Assembly (NCBI GenBank): GCA_007130675.1
Contig: SLSB01000058.1
Coordinates: 1 to 5,513 of the forward strand
Reading direction: 5' to 3'
Source: Candidatus Hydrogenedentota bacterium
GTDB taxonomy: Bacteria; Hydrogenedentota; Hydrogenedentia; Hydrogenedentales; SLHB01
Length of the DNA: 5,513 nt
A model generated the notes under the pieces. That model was given only the letters and a program-made list of their open reading frames with translations, was not told where the DNA came from and made no database searches. Positions 1-4,735 of this stretch are shown piece by piece; within the stretch, counting starts at the first letter, position 1, and each line of letters begins with the position of its first letter. The position numbers and the translations under genes are program-made.

Positions 1-717
1 GCGGGCGCCATGGCGCTGTTTGGCGAAAAATACGAAGAAACAGTTCGGGTCGTCCAGGTTGATGACATCAGCATGGAGCTTTGCGGCGGCACGCATGTGC
101 AGCGAACGGGCGTTATCGGCGCGTTCAAGATTATCGGCGAGTCCTCGATATCCGCCGGGGTGCGGCGCATCGAAGCTGTTTGCGCCGACCGGGCCGTAGA
201 CACCATCCAACTTCACGAAGACCAACTCAGCGGCGTGGCGCAGTTGCTCAACGCCAGCAGGGAGGCGGTGCTTCCGCGCGTTCAATCGTTGATGGAGGAA
301 AACAGGCGCCTGAGCCGCGAGGTCGCGCGATGGAAACAGGCCGCAGCTACGGGCGGCGCGGTGGATTATGTGTCGCAGGTGCAGGACATCGAAGGGGTGA
401 AGCTCCTGGCGGCCGAAATCGACGGACAGGATGCCAACGGGTTGCGCCTGGTGATGGACAAACTGCGCGACCAGCTTGGCTCGGGCGTGGTGGTGTTGGC
501 TTCGAGCAATGAAGGGAAAGCCGCACTGTGTGTTGGCGTGACCAAAGACCTGACCTCGCGCGTCAAAGCGGGCGACATTGTAAAACTGCTTGCACCCATC
601 GTGGGCGGCGGCGGCGGTGGAAGACCCGACATGGCCCAGGCCGGCGGTAAGAAACCCGAGAACGTTGGCGAAGTGATCGCCAAAGCGCCGGATATCGTGC
701 GCGAGTGCCTCTCGTAG
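1..717 (+). CDS. alaS: Alanyl-tRNA synthetase, C-terminal part (5' end outside window)
   Basis: Cytosolic enzyme that charges tRNA-Ala with alanine and hydrolyses mischarged Ser/Gly-tRNA-Ala. The reading frame is open from base 1, so the gene starts upstream; 238 residues are visible of a protein usually near 870-900. The first residues, AGAMALFGEKY, are the conserved stretch of the editing domain. The CGGTH motif follows at visible residues 28-32 (bases 82-96); its Cys and His are the CxxxH half of the editing-site zinc ligands, the Cys matching E. coli Cys666. FKI...E...AGVRRIEAV completes the domain. Residues about 66-110 look like the helical, partly coiled-coil linker. The C-Ala domain follows, with the six-glycine run and RPDMAQAGG (bases 604-651) typical of the family. 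It ends with TAG at 715-717. ruvX follows 26 nt later, so it probably leads the operon. No sign of decay. The identity is secure. Confidence 0.97.
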   Translation, partial: AGAMALFGEKYEETVRVVQVDDISMELCGGTHVQRTGVIGAFKIIGESSISAGVRRIEAVCADRAVDTIQLHEDQLSGVAQLLNASREAVLPRVQSLMEENRRLSREVARWKQAAATGGAVDYVSQVQDIEGVKLLAAEIDGQDANGLRLVMDKLRDQLGSGVVVLASSNEGKAALCVGVTKDLTSRVKAGDIVKLLAPIVGGGGGGRPDMAQAGGKKPENVGEVIAKAPDIVRECLS

Positions 718-724
718 GAGAGGC
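707..724 (+). repeat. Perfect 7-bp hairpin spanning the alaS stop codon
   Basis: GCCTCTC (707-713) and GAGAGGC (718-724) are exact reverse complements around a 4-nt loop, GTAG. The loop contains the alaS TAG stop (715-717). A T-G wobble (706/725) could extend the stem. No T-tract follows, so it is not a standard intrinsic terminator. The right arm resembles a Shine-Dalgarno sequence, but the likely ruvX site lies downstream at 733-736. A role in mRNA processing, pausing or coupling is inference. Confidence 0.5.
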
Positions 725-732
725 GGCGCCCC

Positions 733-736
733 GGAG
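733..736 (+). promoter_or_regulatory. Ribosome binding site deciding the ruvX start
   Basis: GGAG lies 7 nt before ATG 744. This supports ATG 744 over the in-frame GTG at 705, which would overlap alaS and add 13 residues ahead of the conserved N-terminus. Confidence 0.55.
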
Positions 737-743
737 TCAGCTT

Positions 744-1178
744 ATGGAGCAGATTGGCCGAATCATCGGACTTGATATTGGAGACGTGCGGATTGGCGTC
801 GCGGTGAGTGATCCGCTGGGCATCACCGCGCAGGCGCGCGAAGTCATTCCGGTGCGGTCGCAGGAAGAGGATGCCGAGGCCATCCGCGCGATTGTCGAGG
901 AAACCGAAGCTATCCGTATTGTGGCCGGGCTTCCGCTCGATCAAAATGGCGAGGTTGGACCGCAGGCGGCCAAGGTGCTCGGGTTTGTTGAAACGCTGCG
1001 CAGTGCGTTGGACATTGATATTGTGATGCAAGATGAGCGTTTCTCAACGGCGGCCGCCGAGCGCGCCTTGATCGATGCCGACGTGCGGCGCGATAAACGC
1101 AGGAACGTGATCGATATGGTGGCCGCACAGCATATCCTGCAGACCTACCTCGACCGGCAGAAGAGCTTGGGGGCGTAG
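744..1178 (+). CDS. ruvX: RuvX/YqgF family putative Holliday junction resolvase (pre-16S rRNA nuclease)
   Basis: A 144-residue RNase H-fold protein; the family is usually about 135-150 residues. Three acidic active-site positions are present: Asp11 in GLDIGD (residues 9-14), Glu98 in DERFST (97-102) and Asp124 in VIDMVAAQHIL (122-132). The conserved AGLPLDQNGEVG loop is at 61-72 and the basic RRDKRR at 115-120. In E. coli the family is implicated in maturing the 5' end of 16S rRNA; in other bacteria Holliday-junction cleavage has been shown in vitro, so the exact in vivo substrate here is open. The protein is cytosolic. ATG 744 is chosen because GGAG lies 7 nt upstream and the family begins just before GLDIG. 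It sits 26 nt after alaS and 7 nt before mltG, consistent with one transcript. Nothing looks truncated. Confidence 0.94.
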   Translation: MEQIGRIIGLDIGDVRIGVAVSDPLGITAQAREVIPVRSQEEDAEAIRAIVEETEAIRIVAGLPLDQNGEVGPQAAKVLGFVETLRSALDIDIVMQDERFSTAAAERALIDADVRRDKRRNVIDMVAAQHILQTYLDRQKSLGA

Positions 1179-1185
1179 ACGCACC

Positions 1186-2316
1186 ATGACCAACGCCGAA
1201 AAAGACACTCAGCCACGCAAGAAGCGGTCTTGTTTACGTTTCCTAGTGAAGTCGCTGGTGCTGCTCGTCGTGCTGGTTCTGGTGGCCGGCTCAATCGCAG
1301 GGGTTGCGGGCTATCTTGTATATGACCACGTGACTCGCCCCGGCAGCCCCGGCGACACCGTTTCGATGACCATCCCCGAGGGCCTCACCGGCGGCGAAGT
1401 AGGGGTCTTGCTCGCCGGCCACGGCCTTGTCGAGCATGAACTGTTCTTTCGGCTGGCCATTCGTCTCGATGATTCGGGCCGGCCTATCAAACATGGATAC
1501 TACGAACTTCCGACCGGCCTGTCGCCGCTCGAGCTTCTGCACCACTTGCAGGAAGGCACGCAGTGGCGCGCCGATCCCCAGACACTGCCCGATGAGCTTC
1601 GAATCACCATCCCCGAAGGCCTGACTATCGCCCAGATGGCAGCCTTGTTCGACAATCCCGCCGCGTTCGAGGAGGCCGCGGCCGACCCCGCGCTGATTGC
1701 CCGATTGGGGTTGGATGTGCCCAATCTCGAGGGCTTCCTCATGCCCAACACGTACTTCTTCTCGAAGAAACCGGACGAACGGGCCGTGGTCGAGCGCATG
1801 TTCGAACAGTTCATGCGCGATTACACCCGGCTTGTGCGCGAGTTTCCCGAGGCGGCAAGCCGCGATCTGCTCGAGGTGGTCACCATCGCCTCGCTCATCG
1901 AAAGGGAATCCCGGGTTGAAGAAGAACGCCCGCTGGTGGCTGCGGTGATCTATAATAGACTCGAGAAAGGCATGCGCCTCGAACTTGACTGCACCCTGCA
2001 GTTTGCGCTGAACAAATACGGGGAACGCATGCTGCACGAGGACAAAGAAACGGACTCGCCTTACAACACGTACAGGTACGGGGGATTGCCGCCCGGGCCG
2101 ATTTGCAGTCCCGGTGTGGCGTGTCTGCGCGCCGCGCTGAATCCCGCGGATGCGGATTACCTGTTCTTTGTGTCGAATGCGGACGGCAGAACCCATACCT
2201 TCAGCAGAACCATGTCGGAACACCTCGAGGCCGTGCGGCGGTTCCGCCGGGAAATCGCGGTGCAACGCCGCGCACTGCGCGAGCGCGAAGCCGCGGGAGG
2301 CCGTGATGAATCATGA
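1186..2316 (+). CDS. mltG: Endolytic murein transglycosylase MltG (YceG-like)
   Basis: Inner-membrane lytic transglycosylase that cuts nascent peptidoglycan glycan strands and is thought to set strand length. It has 376 residues; E. coli MltG has 340. A basic cytosolic N-terminus (RKKR, 11-14) precedes one membrane segment (about 19-46), so the catalytic part is extracytoplasmic. Two LysM-like stretches follow, each beginning TIPEGLT (62-68 and 141-147). The catalytic domain contains EGFLMPNTYFF (182-192), ASLIERES (235-242), YNRLEKGMRLELD (256-268), SPYNTYRYGGLPPGP (291-305) and a late THTFSRTMSEH (337-347). By family alignment Glu239 in ASLIERE is the catalytic acid. It starts 7 nt after ruvX. 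A purine run at 1169-1173 is a weak, distant ribosome site, so translation may depend on coupling. The charged C-terminal tail (352-376) runs past the usual end and overlaps the next gene by 11 nt. Confidence 0.95.
   Translation: MTNAEKDTQPRKKRSCLRFLVKSLVLLVVLVLVAGSIAGVAGYLVYDHVTRPGSPGDTVSMTIPEGLTGGEVGVLLAGHGLVEHELFFRLAIRLDDSGRPIKHGYYELPTGLSPLELLHHLQEGTQWRADPQTLPDELRITIPEGLTIAQMAALFDNPAAFEEAAADPALIARLGLDVPNLEGFLMPNTYFFSKKPDERAVVERMFEQFMRDYTRLVREFPEAASRDLLEVVTIASLIERESRVEEERPLVAAVIYNRLEKGMRLELDCTLQFALNKYGERMLHEDKETDSPYNTYRYGGLPPGPICSPGVACLRAALNPADADYLFFVSNADGRTHTFSRTMSEHLEAVRRFRREIAVQRRALREREAAGGRDES
2295..2300 (+). promoter_or_regulatory. Ribosome binding site of the TIM-barrel gene, inside mltG
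   Basis: GGGAGG lies 5 nt before ATG 2306, within the last codons of mltG. It favours ATG 2306 over GTG 2303 and over the in-frame ATG at 2336, which has no comparable upstream site. The placement suggests translational coupling to mltG. Confidence 0.6.
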
Positions 2317-3115
2317 TGCACCACCGCGCTCTGCCATGATTCCGCCCGATAGGGTGCTGGTGGCGGTCAACCGCGAACCGGAACACGAACTCGCCTGCGC
2401 CCTCGAGTACGGCGTCGGAGCAGAGATCCAGACATTCTCGCTTCCCGAGATGCTCAGCAAGGACTGTTCGGAGGCGTTAAAACAAATGGCGGCGCGCGTT
2501 AAGACCCTGCGCGGCCCCGTTGGTGTGCATGGCCCGTTTATCGACATGGCACATGCCAGTCTTGATCCGGAGATTACGCGCATCTGCCGCGGCCGCTACC
2601 TGGATGCCCTGGACATTGCGGAAACCCTGGGCGCGAGCTATCTTCTCTTGCACAGCCAGTACAATACCATGCTCAAGCTCGAGACGTACCCCGACATGTA
2701 CCACGAAGCCAGCCTGCGCTTCTGGCCGGAGATCCTTGACCAAGCAGAAAAGCGCGACATTTCGATCTACATTGAGAACATGTTCGACAGCAATCCTGCC
2801 CCGCTGCGGCGGCTTGCAGGCGCCATGGATTCGCCGCGCTTCAAACTGTGTCTCGACGTCGCGCACAGCCAGATCTACAGCCAGCACAGCATCACCGAGT
2901 GGGCTGCCACCTACGGCGAGCATCTCGCCCACGTGCATATGAACAACTCACGCGGAACATACGACGACCATTTGGGATTGGGCGAAGGCGCAATCGACAT
3001 CGCCGCCGCCATCGAGAATATCGAAGCCACTGGACTCTCCGTCACCTACGCCCTCGAGACCAATGCCCACACCCGCGAAAGCCTTGGTTTCCTGGGCATC
3101 GCGAATCGTTCGTGA
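2306..3115 (+). CDS. Xylose isomerase-like / AP endonuclease 2 family TIM-barrel protein
   Basis: A 269-residue predicted cytosolic protein with no signal peptide or membrane segment. It belongs to the metal-dependent TIM-barrel superfamily shared by sugar-phosphate isomerases/epimerases and endonuclease IV. Likely ligands are His75 (VHGPF), His116 (LLLHS), Glu157 (YIEN), Asp184 and His187 (CLDVAHS), His211 (VHMNN), Asp220 and His222 (DDH, before GLGEG) and Glu251 (ALETN). Their order and several spacings match the nine trinuclear-zinc ligands of E. coli Nfo, whereas classic sugar epimerases need only the Glu/Asp/His/Glu core. It is slightly shorter than Nfo (285) and differs in its loops. 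Most database relatives would probably be labelled sugar phosphate isomerase/epimerase, so substrate and reaction remain unassigned. ATG 2306 is preferred for its GGGAGG site; it overlaps mltG by 11 nt and is probably the last gene of the alaS operon. The fold is confident, the function is not. Confidence 0.85.
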   Translation: MNHDAPPRSAMIPPDRVLVAVNREPEHELACALEYGVGAEIQTFSLPEMLSKDCSEALKQMAARVKTLRGPVGVHGPFIDMAHASLDPEITRICRGRYLDALDIAETLGASYLLLHSQYNTMLKLETYPDMYHEASLRFWPEILDQAEKRDISIYIENMFDSNPAPLRRLAGAMDSPRFKLCLDVAHSQIYSQHSITEWAATYGEHLAHVHMNNSRGTYDDHLGLGEGAIDIAAAIENIEATGLSVTYALETNAHTRESLGFLGIANRS

Positions 3116-3161
3116 AAACTCCCGTTGGGGTCCGGCCGATCAGCGGACGACCATGAGAGCC

Positions 3162-3189
3162 TTGCCATTGCCATCCGGACGTGTAGTAG
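3162..3189 (+). promoter_or_regulatory. Possible sigma-70-type promoter upstream of the tandem HD gene
   Basis: TTGCCA (3162-3167) is followed after 16 bp by TAGTAG (3184-3189), in a 127-nt gap where a new transcription unit is plausible. The -35 hexamer is immediately repeated (TTGCCATTGCCA, 3162-3173). The -10 match is poor, and TAGACT at 3187-3192 is an alternative with a 19-bp spacer. No convincing intrinsic terminator for the preceding operon lies in the gap, only a 5-bp stem (GTCCG 3130-3134 with CGGAC 3144-3148) without a T-run. Read-through from the operon therefore remains possible. Confidence 0.33.
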
Positions 3190-3228
3190 ACTGATGTGAA
3201 CAGCGCGCAGGCGTGGGTATCCCATGCC

Positions 3229-3237
3229 AGGGGGAGG
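3229..3237 (+). promoter_or_regulatory. Strong ribosome binding site deciding a GTG start
   Basis: AGGGGGAGG lies 5 nt before GTG 3243. The spacing fits GTG 3243 and not the in-frame GTG at 3213. The ATG at 3238 is out of frame and meets TGA after one more codon, so it cannot start the gene. Confidence 0.7.
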
Positions 3238-3242
3238 ATGCC

Positions 3243-4520
3243 GTGAATATCTCGGACTTGCAGGTGAAGCTCTTGGACTTGGTCTTGCCACTCGCGAGAA
3301 CGGTGGATATGATGAGTCCTGCGCTTGCCGACCACCACCTCGATGTTGCCTATCTAGCCTTGCGTATCGGCGAAAAGTCGGGGTTGCCGGATACAGACCT
3401 TCAAACACTCGTGGTCGCGGGCATGTTGCATGATATTGGCGCCTTTTCCCTTGAGGAACGGCTCGACATCCTCGAGTTCGAGTATCGAAAACCCGACGCG
3501 CATTGCCGGGCGGGCTATGAATTGCTCCGGCACTTCGAACCTTTCGCGGAGGCCGCGAGGATCATCCGGTATCACCACATCCCGTGGGACAACGAGGCAG
3601 GCCGTAAGCTCGACGATGCAACTGTGCCGCTCGCCAGCCACATCGTTCACCTGGCAGACCGCATTGCGGTGTTGATCCCCAAGAACGTGGATGTATTGGG
3701 CAAGGTTTCCGAGATCTGCGAGAGGATTAAACAGCAGCGCGGCATGCGGTTTCACCCTGAATTGGTCGATGCAGCCCTTTCGCTCGCCAGACAAGACAGT
3801 ATCTGGATGGACATTGTCTCGCGCTCGGTCGAGCGGCCATTAACGGCATGCTTGACCACGTCGCAACACACGGCCACATTGGACGAACTGCTTGCGTTCG
3901 GCGAGCTGGTATGCCGCCTGATTGACTTTCGCAGCCCCTTCACCGCGACACACACCAGTGGGCTGGCGGCTACCGCGGAAGCGCTGGGTGAGCGCATTGG
4001 CTTTCATGAAAACGGCCGAAAACTATTACGGCTGGCCGCTTATCTCCACGACTTGGGCAAACTGGCCGTGCCGCTCGAGATACTCGAGAAGCCGGGGCAG
4101 TTTACGGACGGAGAATGGCACACCATGCGCTCGCATGTGTACTACACGTTCCACGCGCTTGCGGCCCTCCCCGAATTGGACCAACTCACCTCGTGGAGCG
4201 CGCTGCATCAGGAACGGCTCGACGGGACCGGATATCCCTTCGGGTACACCGCTGAGCATCTTCCTCTGGGTGCACGTGTGCTGGCAGTCGCAGACGTGTT
4301 TGTCGGGATTACCGAAGACCGGCCCTACCGCAAAGGCATGCCGGAAGACAAAGCGCGCAGCGTGCTCGCAGATATGGTGGCCAAACACAAGCTCGACCCA
4401 GATGTCGTCCGCGTGCTTTTCGACGACTTTGAGGCTGTCAATTCCATCCGAGCCCAAGCTCAGGAGAGTGCACGCCAAGCATTCGAAGCATTCCGAGAGG
4501 ATTTGGCCAAGCCTGCATAG
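3243..4520 (+). CDS. Tandem HD-domain protein with C-terminal HD-GYP phosphodiesterase domain
   Basis: A 425-residue soluble protein with no signal peptide, membrane segment or recognisable receiver, PAS or GAF domain. The C-terminal half (about 215-400) is an HD-GYP domain: THTSG with His237, LHDLGK (His269-Asp270, Lys273), SHVYYTFH with His298, HQERLDGTGYP (322-332), VADVF with Asp351 and DRPYRKGMP (359-367). HD-GYP enzymes typically hydrolyse cyclic-di-GMP to pGpG or GMP with two or three metals. Gln323 replaces the second His of HHE, and Phe233, not Glu, lies four residues before His237; both argue for a two-metal site (inference). The N-terminal half (about 25-185) is a second HD fold: His31, LHDIG (His63-Asp64), His87, His111/His112 and LADR with Asp139. 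It lacks GYP and the Lys after HD. It may be a regulatory or separate phosphohydrolase module. Start GTG 3243 rests on AGGGGGAGG 5 nt upstream. It is probably transcribed separately from the genes on either side. Confidence 0.88.
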   Translation: MNISDLQVKLLDLVLPLARTVDMMSPALADHHLDVAYLALRIGEKSGLPDTDLQTLVVAGMLHDIGAFSLEERLDILEFEYRKPDAHCRAGYELLRHFEPFAEAARIIRYHHIPWDNEAGRKLDDATVPLASHIVHLADRIAVLIPKNVDVLGKVSEICERIKQQRGMRFHPELVDAALSLARQDSIWMDIVSRSVERPLTACLTTSQHTATLDELLAFGELVCRLIDFRSPFTATHTSGLAATAEALGERIGFHENGRKLLRLAAYLHDLGKLAVPLEILEKPGQFTDGEWHTMRSHVYYTFHALAALPELDQLTSWSALHQERLDGTGYPFGYTAEHLPLGARVLAVADVFVGITEDRPYRKGMPEDKARSVLADMVAKHKLDPDVVRVLFDDFEAVNSIRAQAQESARQAFEAFREDLAKPA

Positions 4521-4576
4521 TCGCCCCGTGCCCTCATGGGCGCCGTCTCACGCGCTTGGCAAGCCTTGGCGCATAG
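4503..4576. repeat. Imperfect direct repeat of the tandem-HD gene's 3' end
   Basis: Bases 4503-4520, which include the stop codon, recur imperfectly at 4556-4576. Both copies share TTGGC, AAGCCT and GCATAG in order, 17 matching bases in total. The second copy lacks one C and carries four extra bases (TGGC) before GCATAG. In addition GCCAAGC (4506-4512) is the reverse complement of GCTTGGC (4554-4560). This could be a small local duplication or chance. Confidence 0.35.
4528..4543. repeat. Short hairpin just after the tandem-HD stop codon
   Basis: GTGCCC (4528-4533) pairs with GGGCGC (4538-4543) around a TCAT loop; it is a 6-bp stem with one G-U pair. No T-run follows, so terminator strength would be low. 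It begins 8 nt after the stop codon of the upstream gene, a usual place for a 3' end structure. Confidence 0.3.
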
Positions 4577-4585
4577 AAGGCTGCC
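4558..4585. repeat. Inverted repeat next to a promoter (weak terminator or operator)
   Basis: GGC (4558-4560) and AGCCTT (4562-4567) pair with AAGGCTGCC (4577-4585). This gives a 9-bp stem with a single bulged A and a 9-nt loop. There is no T-tract. The right arm ends 4 bp before the predicted -35 element at 4590, so it could act at the DNA level as a regulator site or at the RNA level as a 3' end structure. The sequence does not decide between these. Confidence 0.4.
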
Positions 4586-4589
4586 TGGA

Positions 4590-4619
4590 TTGGGCGGTGC
4601 ATGACGTGTTCGGTATAAT
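4590..4619 (+). promoter_or_regulatory. Sigma-70-type promoter of the M23 peptidase gene
   Basis: A perfect TATAAT -10 element (4614-4619) lies 18 bp downstream of TTGGGC (4590-4595), which matches four of six bases of the -35 consensus. A TATAAT is notable in this GC-rich sequence and it lies in an intergenic gap. Transcription would begin near 4626, giving a leader of about 110 nt before the ATG. Confidence 0.6.
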
Positions 4620-4706
4620 CGGCACGGCAGATCATTCACTCGCAGCGGGCAGGCACACCAAAGATTCCCGTTGGAGAAGCTTTTCTGTCACCCAATTGCG
4701 TCGGGG

Positions 4707-4731
4707 TTGCACGGGAATTGCAATAGAGGAG
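4707..4731 (+). promoter_or_regulatory. Leader hairpin and ribosome binding site of the M23 gene
   Basis: GAGGAG (4726-4731) lies 4 nt before ATG 4736 and 7 nt before ATG 4739. Just upstream TTGCA (4707-4711) can pair with TGCAA (4719-4723) around a 7-nt loop. Alternatively ATTGC (4695-4699) can pair with GCAAT (4720-4724). The stems are short and exclude each other. No known riboswitch is recognised in the leader. The ribosome site itself is well supported; a role for the stems is speculative. Confidence 0.5.
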
Positions 4732-4735
4732 AATC

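Noticed and set aside
705..743. GTG 705 as the ruvX start
   Set aside because: It would overlap alaS and add 13 non-conserved residues. ATG 744 has GGAG at 7 nt and fits the family N-terminus.
1291..2265. Long open frame on the minus strand (324 codons) opposite mltG
   Set aside because: It is fully antisense to a clear mltG gene. Its His/Arg/Gly-rich translation resembles no family, which is typical of antisense frames in GC-rich coding DNA.
3130..3148. GTCCG/CGGAC stem as an intrinsic terminator of the alaS operon
   Set aside because: It has only five base pairs, a nine-base loop and no T-run, so it is too weak to call.
3213..3242. GTG 3213 as the start of the tandem-HD gene
   Set aside because: AGGGGGAGG at 3229-3237 would lie inside the coding region and no comparable site precedes 3213. 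GTG 3243 is placed correctly.
3238..3246. Two-codon frame ATG-CCG-TGA overlapping the GTG start of the tandem-HD gene
   Set aside because: It is too short to judge. An ATG one nucleotide after a Shine-Dalgarno sequence is too close for efficient initiation, so it is probably chance.
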